Positions 12,440-24,339 of a stretch of 64,000 bases of DNA are shown piece after piece. Position numbers and translations under genes: made by a program. Every line of letters begins with the position of its first letter. Position 1 is the stretch's first letter. The notes beneath the pieces are model-generated. The model was not told the origin of the DNA. It saw only the letters and a program-made list of their open reading frames with translations, and ran no database searches. The stretch is from assembly GCA_020152595.1 (NCBI GenBank), contig JAIGNY010003850.1, positions 1,620,001 through 1,684,000 on the forward strand, given 5' to 3'. Source of the stretch: Chiridota heheva (lineage: Eukaryota > Echinodermata > Holothuroidea > Apodida > Chiridotidae).

Positions 12440-13200
12440 GTTGTTAATAGCGATGGGGAGCTTTGTGAGTTTATTTGATGAGCTTTGTGAGGATATAGGA
12501 TGAGCTTTGAGAAGTTTAGTGAACTTTGTAAACTTATGTAATTAACTTATGTGATGAGCTTATGTGACAAGTTTTGTGAGCTTTTGTGTCAGATGAGCTT
12601 TTAGAGCTTAGTAGTAATGAGCTATGTGGGCTTATGTGATGAGCTTTGTGGGCTTATGTGATGAGCTTTGAGTTTTATGTGATTAGCTTTGTGAGCGTAT
12701 GTTTCAGAAGAGCTTTGAGAACTTAGTAATGAGCTTAGTAAGCCTATGTGGTGAGCTTTGAGAGCTTATGTAGTAAGCTTATTTGATGAGCTTTGAAAGC
12801 TTATGTAGTGAGCTTATTTGATGAGCTTTGAGAGTTTATGTGATGAGCTTTGTGAGCATATTTGATGAGCTTTTAGAGCTTGTGTGATGAGCTTTGAGAG
12901 CTTATGTGATGAGCTTTTAGAGCTTGTGTGATGAGCTTTGAGAGCTTATGTGATGAGCTTATGTAGTGAGCTTATATGATGAGCTCATGTAGTGAGCTTT
13001 GTGAGCTTGTCAGATGAGCTTTGAGAGCTTATGTGATGAGCTTTGATAGCTAATATAGTGAGATTTGTAAGTTTATGTAATTAACTTATATGATGAGCCT
13101 ATGTAATGAACTATGTAATGAGCTTCTGTTATGTACTTTCATTATGAGCTTATGTGATGTCCTTTGGTGAGTTTTTTAGTCGCTCATATTCAAGGGCTCA
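12440..13200. repeat. GAGCTTATGTGAT degenerate tandem array
   Basis: Dozens of short units built from GATGAGCTTTGTGAGCTTAT and variants with period near 20-25 bp. Strong heterogeneity suggests an old array. It has no long reading frame. Confidence 0.85.
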
Positions 13201-14049
13201 TTTTCAGCAAGCTTAGTAGGTTTTCTTTAATACATGAGCTTGCGAGAAATGGATTTGTCTGCAAGCTTGCCTTTTTAGTAGGAATAATCTGCTGAATGAT
13301 GGGAGTTAAATGTCTTTTGATGCTTTTGCTAAAATGCAAGCTCCCTGCAGATATTGCATCTGTATGACATCTTTGAACTTTTCCAGATTAATGGAATACA
13401 AGTTAACTTGTTTGAGGGTGTAGATTTTTACTGTAGTTTGTCTGAGGCAGGAGAAGAGGTGAGTTTTTCCCTTCCCCTTTGGAGGGTATTTACCCTCCTG
13501 GTTTGGTGCAAAATAAAACTTTCAAAGAATTTGAAAAGCTGTTCTTTTTTTTTTGAGGAAGGGGGGGGGGGTGCTTAATTTCTCACCTGCCAGATGATTC
13601 TGCCTGATCTTGATGAAGTTGATGGTTAGATACAGGGAGCTATTAATATTTGGAATAAATATGACTAATATTTTGGACTCTGATCCTCTATTTATGTGGG
13701 AGTAGCCAACTAACATATGAGCATGAGTCCCTGCCTAGAAATATCAAACACATCTCTTGTACGAATTAAGTGCTTCAAAAGAGAGTTTGTTAAGTAATTT
13801 GTTAAAAACAAAAAGATGGGTCTATATGGGCGGTATAGGGAATATATTACTGTAAATTCACCTGGATTTTCACTAATGGTATAATTATATTGCATTAAAT
13901 TTCTTGAGATGTAATTTTGAATATTTCAGAACTTCGAGTGGATCACTGCCCAGCATTGAGGAAGCTAGGCTTAGGTTTGATAGTCTCGGCAACGTGTTGT
14001 AAGTTAAAATACCACAACTAATTGATATAACCCAACATTGGCTTGTGCC

Positions 14050-14260
14050 TTTACACAACATCTTAGTTTAACCTTTTAGTGGGTTTAGCTTTTGCACAAC
14101 ATTTTTAGTATAACCCAATAGGGTTATGTTTTTGCACAATATTTTTAGTATAACCCAACATTGGGGTGGGCATTTGCATAACAATTTAGTATAAGTTATT
14201 ATTGGGATGTGCTTTGAAGTGCTTACTACACTCTTTATATAACCCAACATTTTTAGCACA
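14050..14260. repeat. About 41-bp degenerate repeats
   Basis: Four or five copies around GCACAACATTTTTAGTATAA followed by CCCAACATTGGG-like sequence. Confidence 0.7.
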
Positions 14261-14439
14261 GTTTTAATGGTAGCCAGGTTTAAAATTTTGTACATGGTGG
14301 TGAAGGAATGTTCCTCATTAATGTTCTTGTTAGTGGGGACTCTGAGGACTTAAATAATGTTGAATAAGGTGATGGAAGAAATAACTGGTATTTTATCTTT
14401 TTCATATCTGTTTATCAATTATGATGTGCACTTTATATG

Positions 14440-15075
14440 GTATAGGTAATCATCCAATCATGAATCATGAAATTGATTTAATCACCTGTCAGGAAATTCA
14501 TCCAATCATCAGTCAGGAAATTTTATAGGTGTGGGTAAGTCATCCAATCACCAGTCAGGAATTTATCCAATCATCAGTCAAGAAAAGCAGCCAATCAATC
14601 ACCAGTTAGGAAATTGTATAGGTGTACATGTTCATCCAATCAGAAAATTGTATAGGTATATGTGTTTATCCAATCTTCAGTCAGGAAATTGTTAAGTGGT
14701 GGGTATTCATCCAATCACAAGTAAGGAAATTTCTAAGGTGTGGGTAATCATCCAATCACCAGTCAGAAAATTGTATAGGTGTGGTTAAATCATCCAATCT
14801 CCAGTCACGAAATTGTATAGGTGTAGGTAATTGTCCAATCACAAGTCAGGAAATAGTATAGGTGTATGTGTTCATCCAATCGCCAGTCAGGAAATTTCCA
14901 ATCAAGTCAGGAAATTGTAAAGGTGCGAGTATTTGTCCAATCATAAGTCAGAAAATTGTAAAGTGGTAGGTATTTATTCAATCACCAGTGAGGAAATTGT
15001 TTAGATGTGGGTATTTGTCCAATTACAAATCAGGAAATAGTATTAACAATCACCAGTCAGGAAATAGTATAGATG
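14440..15075. repeat. CATCCAATCACCAGTCAGGAAATT array
   Basis: About 14 degenerate units of roughly 45 bp carrying ATCCAATCACCAGTCAGGAA and TTGTATAGGTGTGGGTA. Units vary in length and content. Confidence 0.85.
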
Positions 15076-15198
15076 TAGGCAACTTTTAAATATTATTTTA
15101 AAGAAATTTTGCAATGCAAAATTGTCTTGTGTCCCTTTTAGAAGTCAAAATTTAACCTTAAATTGATGCCTTTCACAGATGAAAATGAAATTGAGTAA

Positions 15199-15401
15199 CA
15201 GTGGTGTAACTAAGGGAGGCAGCCGCCCCCTAGCCCGGGCCGGCCCTAAGGCGGCTCATCAAAATAGAACGGCTTGTACAGGGCCCTGTGGTTTAAACAA
15301 AAGATTTATTCCTGGTGATCTGGAGTGTTGGGGGTTGTTATATCATAGTGCCCCCAGGGCTACACTCGCCCCCGACCCATATGTCCCTAGCAACGCCACT
15401 T
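15199..15401. mobile_element. Short hAT-type MITE with 8-bp target duplication
   Basis: The left end reads CAGTGGTGTAACTAAGGGAG and the right end, read in reverse, AAGTGGCGTTGCTAGGGACA. The flanking octamers are TTGAGTAA (15191-15198) and TCGAGTAA (15402-15409), alike at 7 of 8. The body is GC-rich, unlike its surroundings, and has no coding capacity. Confidence 0.8.
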
Positions 15402-16075
15402 TCGAGTAAAGACTGCATTTTCATCGCTTGCTATCAATGTCTTCTATCACCAGTTTATTTGCAACATATGTAACACCTAGCTTCACCATGGATTTTTATA
15501 CTCTTTTTGGTGAATTTTATCCCTATGAAGTAAACCGCAATTTTGTAAATGCATATATGGACTAATAGGCATTGTAACCATATTAGTCAAAGCTTTTTTG
15601 TCAGAAAGAACCTGGCTTTACATTTGTTTTTAAAATGGTAAATCCCAGGATTAAATGTCATTATTTTTTTTTACTTCAAATCATTTGTTTTCTTTTTTCA
15701 CAGGTGTAGAATTTTCTTTGTTTTTTTCTCAATAAATGTGATTTATTAAAAGTATCATTTATTTGCATTATGGGTGGGTATAGATAGATAGGAGAGGTTT
15801 TCCACAGTTTGTAAGGGAAAAAAGAGGTCCAAAAAGTGTAAAGAAACCAGTCACAGGCATATTTTTCCAATTAAATGACAGTTTTATAATAAAATTTAAT
15901 TAAAATCATACAATTTGTTCACAAACATTGTCATTTTCATCTTTTAAAACTTCATGTGATACAATATCAATGTACAGACAATGTGTTGCTCATACAGTTT
16001 TTCTTCATAATTTCATTACAATTCTGTAAACCAAATGACTGCTGGAAGTCTGTGATTTGGGTGTTATATATTAAA

Positions 16076-17192
16076 CAGTCCAATTCGTACTCCTGATCGG
16101 GAGAACAGTTTTGGTATCTCGATCAGGAAATCGAAAGTATCCCCCAACGCATTTATACAAGTTCAAATTTTGTTTAGAAATCATATAGCAATCTGACAAA
16201 TTTTGATCACGGGGAATGCAACCACTGCGCAGGGTTTAAATTTTCTTCAGGATATAAAATAATGGCATTTGAATTATTTTTACACTGTGCGCTTTTAAAA
16301 TTTACCATTTAATATTCAAGAAATTTGAAGAAAAGTGGTGAAGTCTTATTATGTGTTACCGTTACAGGATTTCTGCAAAAAACAGTTTGAAGTTTGGGTT
16401 TAGAATTATTTTTGACTTACATTGTAAAATATAGTACAAGAATCAAATCACACTTTTGAATCTTCAATTTATTTTAATAAGACTGAGTGTTAAGAAATAA
16501 TACACACACAAAGCGACTACAACAAAGACTATGGCGAAGCTTCATTATTCAATAGGCTCGTACTGCGCATGTCCTGATCTCCTGTACGGGTGAATTATGA
16601 AATCTCCTGTACGGGTTACCTATGAGATCTCCTGTACGGGTGAACTATGAGATCTTCTGTACGGGTGAACTATGAGATCTCCTGTATGGGTGAACTATGA
16701 GATCTCCTGTACGGGTGAACTATGAGATCTCCTGTACGGGTGAACTATGAGATCTCCTGTACGGGTGAACTATGAGATCTCCTGTACGGGTGGACTATGA
16801 GATCTCCTGTATGGGTGAAGTATGAGATCTCCTGTATGGGTGAAGTATGAGATCTCCTGTACGGGTGAACTATGAGATCTCCTGTACGGGTGAAGTATGA
16901 GATTTCCTGTACGGGTGAACTATGAGATCTCCTGTACGGGTGAAGTATGAGATCTCCTGTACGGGTGGACTATGAGATCTCCTGTATGGGTGAACTATCC
17001 TGTACGGGTGAACTATGAGATCTCCTGTACGGGTGAACTATGAGATCTCCTGTATGGGTGAACTATGAGATCTCCTGTATGGGTAAACTATCCTGTACGG
17101 GTGAACTATGAGATCTCCTGTACGGGTGAACTATGAGATCTTCTGTACGGGTGAATTATGAGATCCTTGGATTGGGAGTACGAACTGGACTG
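16076..17192. mobile_element. Terminal-inverted-repeat element with an internal 25-bp array
   Basis: The left end CAGTCCAATTCGTACTCC (16076-16093) is matched at 17 of 18 by the reverse complement of the right end (17175-17192). The right half is an array of about 24 copies of a 25-bp unit (GAGATCTCCTGTACGGGTGA plus ACTAT) at about 16575-17170. The left part holds no recognised gene. No clear target duplication was seen. Confidence 0.75.
16575..17170. repeat. 25-bp minisatellite, about 24 copies
   Basis: Units read GAGATCTCCTGTACGGGTGA with ACTAT, with few variants (TACGGG/TATGGG, AACTAT/AAGTAT) and two shortened units near 16995 and 17090. It contains a BglII-like AGATCT palindrome in each unit. 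Confidence 0.95.
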
Positions 17193-17339
17193 CCTAAAGT
17201 TGCTCAAAAAACTGACCTTTTAGGGATGGAAAATCTTGCAATCCCTCCCAGGAACACAAAAAATGCTGGCTTCCCTCTGGTATTTCCCTGCCAGCAGGAA
17301 GACCAGGGTATCTTCGAAATAAGGACCCCTAAATTAAAG

Positions 17340-17870
17340 GTTATTTGTTGGCACTTTCTTGTGAAAAATTGTAAGGGAGGGTCGGGCGGAAAAAGGTTGT
17401 TTTATTTATTTTGTATCTATTTTATTGGTCCTAATTTGGACCTTTGTAACGGATACCATCTTCATCAACAAGCAATTGAAGAAGTTAATAGCAATCGCTC
17501 GACACCAGAATGATGCTTCTTATGGTCTATAAAGACTTTTATCATACTTATGACAGACATCTTTTTGCTTCGAATCAAAGGCTGACTGCGCACTGCACTA
17601 AAAACAGATTGAAGCACATGGAGCAGTGTGGGGGTAGAGCGATCACTTGATTGAACAAATTGTATCACGTGGTTCCTCGTGTTTGCCAAAACAGTTTACT
17701 ACACATAGGGTATAAAAAGGTAATATGGCAATGCAAATGTAATTGCCACACCATTTTTACAAAGCGTAGAGATTTTTTAAGATAAAAATGAAAAGCCGCC
17801 CCTATTTTTCGGCGAGTTAGGGGTGGCGGAGAAGGGAAGACAAACAACTTTTCTAAGGCCGAGTTGTGAT
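17340..17870 (+). repeat. Dispersed repeat, inverted partner of 23640-24060
   Basis: Sequence around TTTGGACCTTTGTAACGGAT, CTTCATCAACAAGCAATTGA and TATGGTCTATAAAGAC matches, in reverse complement, the region 23640-24060. The right part TTTTTCGGCGAGTTAGGGGT also has its partner there. The frame before the shared boundary reads CNGYHLHQQAIEEVNSNRST, which I could not assign to a family. Confidence 0.7.
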
Positions 17871-18712
17871 TTGCTGGAAAGGGACATTCTTATTTCTAAA
17901 GAAGAAGGTGATAAACCTCTTTGGTCATGGTGTATACCCGCTCTTATTTCCCTCCAAAATTATCAATTTCCCACAAACAAACCTGGTTTGCATAGTGTGC
18001 AAGATTTTCCAAACTTGCTCTAGGGCTGACAGAATAACTTTTTGTGCAAAACGAAAATAAGAAGTGGAATATATTTTGTCGTATTAAAAAAGCAATTTTG
18101 TTTGACTTTTTACAAAGTGAAGCACTACATTGAGCTCTGACGTGTTGGATGACTCGTACGGTGATATCATAAAATGAGATGAGATGTATAAACGTTAATG
18201 AGAAAATAATTTGAATGGAATCTCTGAAAGGCTTTGGATATAGATGTTATAAACACAAGTTTCTCTTTATTTCATGAATTCTTTATTTTCATTACTTTTC
18301 TTTATTTATTGTTTTTACTTACCTTTATTATATGTTTTATCTATTTTTTTTATTTTTCTTGTGTGGGTTTCATTTTTTTTTCTTTTCTTTCTGAGCTATA
18401 TAAGCCACGGGGAACTGAATTTTAATCATTAACAGACCAAACCAGGTCTCCTTCTTGATTTTATAATTATTTTATGTTGATCTGACGACTTGCACTTTTT
18501 GTTAAAATATGACTTTAAAGAGGAGTTTCAGGATCTCTAATTATCTGCTCTGTAAGGAATAAGTTGACCATGAAAAATTTAAATCTTTTCTTTCTTGGAG
18601 CCTCAAAAATCAGCAATTTATTGGTTCCGATGAGAATAGCATAAGGAACCTAATTGCAGTCATGCTGACGTGTGTGTGTTGGTGTGTGGGTGTATGTATG
18701 TGTGTCTGTGAC

Positions 18713-19610
18713 AGCAAGCTCGTAAGCACGATATCTCAAGAACCATACACCATGCAGATTTATGTCATATTTGGTACACAGATAGCCCATGGTCCGTAGA
18801 TGTTCCCTATTGTTTTTGATGGCGATGTCGTGCATATTAATGAGTGGGTGGGGTTTAATATAAATATCTTTAAATGCTCATATTTTTACAGCCGCATTTC
18901 TGCTTTGTATCATATTTGGTTTAGTTATGTTGTTAGCTAGTGTGTACATGTTTATGGTGTCAAAATGTTGAATTTCATTAATATTTATAGTGGGCAGGAA
19001 TTAACATGATTTTGTTTAAAAGAGCTTATAAGCACTGTATCTCAAGAACGGTAAACTTGATTTATATCATATTTGGTACACAGATAGCACATGGTTTGTA
19101 GATGTGCCTTATTTATTGGTGGTGATGTCATTCATATTAATGAATAGGCAGGGTTTAATGTGAAAATCTTGAAATGCTCATAATTTAACAATCACGTGTC
19201 TGATTTGTTCCATATTTGGTATAATTATGTTGTTAGCCAGTGTGTATGTGTTCATTATATAAAAGAGTTGAATTTCATTAATATGCGTAGTAGGCGGAGC
19301 TTATTATGGTTTTGCTAAAAAGACCTTGTAAACATGGTATATCTCAAAAAGGACAAACTGGATTCACGTCATGTGTTGTGCACAGATAACCCAGTCTGTA
19401 GGTGTGCTGTATTGTTTTTGGTGGTGATGTCATGCATATTAATGAGTAGGCAGTGCTTAATGTAAATTTTTGAAGTGCTCATTTTTTAACAATCACATAA
19501 GTTTTGTTTCACATTTGTAGAATTATTAAAAGCTAGTTTGTACGTGCTCATTTTATTTTAAAAAAAACATTGAATTATGATAATATGCATAGTGGGCAAA
19601 TTTCCACTTG
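18713..19610. repeat. About 300-bp unit, three tandem copies
   Basis: Copies start at about 18713, 19022 and 19322 with variants of AGCTTATAAGCACTGTATCT, and each continues through ATATTTGGTACACAGATAGC, GTGATGTCATTCATATTAAT and a TTGTTAGC block. Divergence is high, so the array is old. A short GT-rich microsatellite at 18670-18705 precedes it. Confidence 0.8.
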
Positions 19611-19619
19611 CAATATTTT

Positions 19620-20330
19620 TGGTTTAAAAAAATATATTTTTAGGTTTCACAAAGTAAGAAAGTTTTTAGTTGAAGGAAATATTGACCTTTTGTATTTTTG
19701 CATATTCTGCTTATATTTTTTTTGCAGGTTATCACAGAAAAGTAGGTGAGACCATATTCGTTGGCCTTTTGCAGAGAATTCTGTTAATTTCTTTGCATTT
19801 GACACTTTTGTCTGTCTGTTTGTGCTGAAATTAATCAATCTTCTAAAGTATCTCCTTTAGCTCATATTCTTGCTGGAATTGTTCTTCCTGTTTTCGTTTA
19901 AAACCAGGGTTTGTTTGTTGTGTTATTAACAACAATTGGTGACAAGAATGCATTTTGTTTCTTTCGTTTTAATTTTGTTTTGTGACTACAGCATGAAAGA
20001 ATGGGATTAAGTTGATACAGGTTGTACGAGCCTTTTCAAGGACCGGTCAATTTTATATGCCTCAAGAAGAGTTTTTAATAATGAATAGATTAGTCTTTGA
20101 ATTATGCAAAAACGCACATGTAGTTTCCGACTTTGGCTTATCAAAGTTTGCAGATTTCTATTCTATGCACAATTTAAAAAAGAATACAACTCAAAATCGT
20201 TCTTGTAATTCTTAAGATTTGTGTCCTATATTTCGGGCACTGAAAATCATTCAGACCTTTTTATTCGGTAAATCATTTATGAAAGATGGAGATTCATAAA
20301 CTGCTGGGGTATTCAAGTACTCCTATTTGA
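19620..20330. other. Intron A sequence, nothing recognised
   Basis: AT-rich; includes a 67-codon open stretch at 20012-20215 containing SDFGLSKFADF. This looks faintly kinase-like (DFGLSKFA), but lacks neighbouring kinase motifs and PKG phase, so it is not called. Confidence 0.3.
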
Positions 20331-20337
20331 AGAACAG

Positions 20338-20428
20338 TCTAGTGGTGATTGATTGAAAATCAATCGTGATTGATTGAAAATCAATAGTGATTGATTGAAA
20401 ATCAATAGTGATTGATTAAAAATCAATA
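20338..20428. repeat. Short palindrome array GATTGATTGAAAATCAATC
   Basis: Four copies of a 21-bp unit, each nearly its own reverse complement (GATTGATTGAAAATCAATC). Such a run can form small cruciforms or hairpins. Confidence 0.75.
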
Positions 20429-21974
20429 AGTTAAAGAAATTGAATTTTCTTTCTTGATGGCACAGAATTACATGAACCTTTTCCTGACTTATCATATTGA
20501 CACCTTTAAATTCTCAATGCTGCAAAACAGTCAATTTCTAAGCTATTTTGATGAAGCATTTTGATATTTTCCTGGTTTATAACTGATTATCTTCCAATCT
20601 TCCTCTTCATTTAACCTGTTCATAGCTCTTTAACTTGCCATAGCTAGCAGGGGAGTAATTTGAAATTCTGTTATTTTAATTTGAAATTCTGTTATTTTCC
20701 AAGCATGCGTCTTGGCCATATAAACAAGAATTGCTTTGCTCCCATTCCGCCCCTACTAAATTTGAACTCGCTAAGTTTCCCTTCCCAACTAAATGTGAGC
20801 TACGTAGCCTCTTCTCACTCTCTAAAATGTGAGTCATAATTAATCCATGTTCTTTGATATGTTTGTTCCCATCTTCAACCACTTTCTATAAGCAATCTTT
20901 AACATACAGCTCGTCAAGAAAAGAGCAGCTGGGGGAAGGGAGGGGAGAGTCACAATTGACCATTTCTGACATTTGTATTAAGACATGTAGTTTAAACAAA
21001 AGAGTATGAGATATTCTTATGTCTTGAAGAAAAATTTGATCGATGAATTCTTCGAAATTATAGAAAGACTGAAGCTTTATTGTAATCCTGTTGGGTCCAA
21101 AGTTTAATGAAAAATGTGACATTTTCAGTGTAGGATAAATGTCTTGCCTTTTTTTATGATCTGAATTTTCCCACCATAATTAATTATAAAATAGATCTAG
21201 CTATGCTACAATTAAACAAGAAAAATGTATGTACAAATTTGTTCAGTTGGTATAATCACAGTATTTTTGCCAGTTTGGTAGCATGAAACTATTCAGCTAA
21301 CAGGGGAAGTAATAATTTGCTAGTGGGAGGGATTGGAATGCTATTTTTTCCAACCTATCATGGAAATTCCCGTTTAGGGCATTATTAATAGGTGGCATGC
21401 TCATCAGCTTAACTTATGTTTAATGCGGTGCCACCATTTGGAATTTTCTTAAATGTTTTTTAAATAGTTTTGTGCTGGCTAACATGAATGCCAGAAGTTT
21501 CAGTGATTAATTTTAATTTGACTGAACAATATTTTATAATTCAATCAAAATAGCATAACTCATCAAAAGGTATGCAGACTGTTAGGGTAGGAATGTGTGA
21601 AGTCTGGGGGTTCCACTCTCCCTCCTCACCGAAAGTAAGTAAAAAGGTCCAGAAATTGTTGTAAAAAATGTCAAGATTTTGCTTTTCAGTCAAATTTAGC
21701 CCTCGAGCACAATTTTGTGAACAAAATGTTACACCATCAACAATTTTATTCGTGCTACGATTCCCCTAATCCAAAAAGCTGGCTGCACACCTGGTAGAAT
21801 TTAGCTAATTAAAATTGGCTAAATTGCTTAAAAATCTTTAAAATCTATAATAAAGCGTGCAAAAATTCCCATGAAAATGCTTTTAAATGTCATAGCAATA
21901 ATCTTTTGGTTCAATATTTATTAAAAATTTGTGAAAATTGTATCACTTATAATGTTATGCCAGTTTTAATTATT

Positions 21975-22712
21975 TTTAGCTCGACTATTTGAAAAATACA
22001 GTAGTAGAGCTATTCTTCTACCATCGGCATCGGCATCCGGTTAAAGTTTTGGTTAAAGTTGTCAAAACCTAAGTTATGAATGGTGTACATTCATGTGGTT
22101 TGGTATAGAGGTAGACGACATGGGTACTGATCAAATGAGCATGACTTGGGGTTGTGTGTGCATACTAATTATCTTATTTGCCTAACAATGAAAATATTTG
22201 TCAGGTTAAAGTTTTGGTTAAAGTTTTCATCAGTTATGAATGGTGTACATTCATGTGACTTGGCATAGGGGCAGAGGACATAGGTACTGTTCAAATGAGC
22301 ATGATTGGGTGGTTGTGTGTGCATACTAATTAGCTTATTTGCATAACATTGAAAATATTTTTCAGGTTAAAGTTTGGATTAAAGTTTTTGGTTAAAGTTT
22401 CCATATCTTAAGTTATGAATGGTATACGTCCATGTAACTTGGCATAGGGGTACTGTTCAAGTGAGTATGGTTTGGGGTTGTGCACATACTAATTAGCTTA
22501 TTTGCATAACAATGAAAATTTACATACAGTTCTTCCTATCAGTCCTCTATTATTCGCAATGTTAATTCTTTCAAACGTCTTCTAAAAACTCATATATTCA
22601 TCAATTGAACTTTTTTAGTTATGCATTATTGTTATGATCTTGGTCAAGTGAGGCCTTAGCAAAAAGGGCTGTTTAAATAAATGCTCTATTATCAATATTA
22701 TTATTATTACTA
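21975..22712 (+). mobile_element. Tandem repeat block joined to a LINE 3' tail
   Basis: Three units of about 165 bp start at about 22038, 22204 and 22364 with GGTTAAAGTTTTGGTTAAAG and contain TAAGTTATGAATGGTGTACA. They are followed at 22535-22712 by a segment encoding SFKRLLKTHIFIN and a stop, resembling a reverse-transcriptase C-terminus, then a AGGCCTTAGCAAAAAGGGCT stretch and an ATT-repeat tail. That tail form is typical of CR1/L2-like LINEs. Confidence 0.65.
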
Positions 22713-23640
22713 TGAAAATGAAAACGAAAAAAACGGAATCTTTCTTTAAATCAGTTCATTGTGAGTTCAACTATTTGTGATATTTCATGTACTTCTTAGA
22801 TTTTAAATTCCATCCATTTAGCTTTTAGAAAATGTCACAGCTGACAATTTTGTCTCATGAGGCTTTTTTAGTTGTCGTTTATTTTCTTTTTCATAACCTT
22901 AATTCATCTACAGCTTAAGGCATGTCTCTTATCATTATCAAATTGTCAGTTTTCATCAACGGATGTTATGAGACGACATCATATCAACCATGTATAATTT
23001 ACTTTTCATTGTAGCGAAACTGTCTCAATCTTTTTTTCTGTATGATTTTGTGAACAAATTAAAGATAGAATTTATGTTGTTTTGTATCTCTGACACTAAT
23101 TCAATGGGGTGAGTATGAAGAACGTAAATATTGATATTACACAAATCATGAAAGAACCTGCACGGTTAGAAAATTACCCATAAAAGTAACATTTATAAGA
23201 AGTTGCTTTATCACTAACAAAAGTATTAATTCATGTTTATTTATAATTTGTATGTTAATTTGTATATTTTGCTTGTTTTTTTGTAGCCAGATAAAGTCCC
23301 ATATTTTAGTCTTGTAATGTTGATCTGATATTGTATTCTTATTGAAGACACCTACAGTAAGTATTTAAACATGCAAGCAATATCATATATAATGGCTTGA
23401 GATGCTTGGAAAACCAATTCATTCAATATATTGGTGTCATTTGTATAAATAGTCTTCAAATTGTTAGAATGAATCAAATCGAAGCATTTTAATATCAATT
23501 TGCAAATTACTGAGATTTTGTTCAATATTTCAATGAAAAATTGTGTACAGTATTTGGCACTTTTAATCCTTGTCGGATTCGGACTAAGCCTGGAAAGGGA
23601 CCTGCGCTTTACTCAATTTCAGTTTGACATGAAATATTTG
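22713..23640. other. Intron A sequence, nothing recognised
   Basis: AT-rich, no repeat or coding structure supported. Confidence 0.35.
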
Positions 23641-24060
23641 TCTATAAGGTCACAAAAACGTTGTTTTCTTGCCCTCCGCCACCACTAACTCGCCGAAAAA
23701 TATTAAATAAAGATCTTCATTAAAATTAATTAAAATTATTAAAGATCTTCACGCTTCGTAAAAATTGCATGGCAACCACTTTTGCGTTGCCTTATGCTCC
23801 AAGCTTTTCAACGTGTGGCTGGCCTTTGATCAGATTTCAATCAAAGAGATAACATGTCTGGTCATTAGTGAACAGAGTCTTTATAGACCAGAATATATGG
23901 CATTCTCGTGTCGAACGATTGCTATTAACTTCTACAATTGCTTGTTGATGAAGATATTCTTACAAAGGTCCAAATTGGAAAGAAAAGAAACAAATAAATC
24001 TTTGTTCTGCTTATTCCTCCCTTACAATTTTCCTCAAGAAACGGCAAACTAAACAAATTT
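23640..24060 (-). repeat. Dispersed repeat, inverted partner of 17340-17870
   Basis: Reverse-complement counterpart of the earlier copy: TTAACTTCTACAATTGCTTG and CAAAGGTCCAAATTGG here match its complement there. The two copies lie about 6 kb apart inside the same intron. Confidence 0.7.
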
Positions 24061-24094
24061 TGTTAGGCCAAATAATTCTTTGAAATGTGGCTGC

Positions 24095-24330
24095 AATTCT
24101 GACAATAAGTTTTTAAGCCTTTTTTTTATAAATTTAAAATTTACAATAGTTGTCAAGAGCTAAATGGAGATGGGTGTGCATAATTATGATATTGATCTTT
24201 TCATTAAAGCAAAAAAGTTCCATATTTTTTTTAATTAAAAATTGACAATATTTGTCAAGAGCTAAGCAAGTGGAGATGGATGCGCATAATTATAATATTG
24301 ACATCTTCATTGAAGCAAAAAATTTCATTT
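24095..24330. repeat. About 115-bp direct duplication
   Basis: Two copies start near 24142 and 24241, with GTCAAGAGCTAA, GGAGATGGGTGTGCATAATT and TTCATTAAAGCAAAAAA in each. Confidence 0.75.
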
Positions 24331-24339
24331 TTGTTATAA

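Noticed and set aside
13354-13578. Open frame with a GTGAGT-like site at 13458
   Set aside because: No PKG similarity and no suitable acceptor or phase; it runs into a T/G-rich simple stretch.
16575-17170. CRISPR-like array
   Set aside because: The 25-bp units are contiguous with no unique spacers, and the genome is eukaryotic; it is a minisatellite.
17133-17513. 126-codon open frame
   Set aside because: It begins inside the 25-bp array and crosses the end of the inverted-repeat element, so it is not a gene; the last part belongs to the dispersed repeat.
20012-20215. Possible kinase exon (SDFGLSKFADF)
   Set aside because: Only a short DFG-like string; no neighbouring kinase motifs, and it lies before the glycine-loop exon of the real gene.
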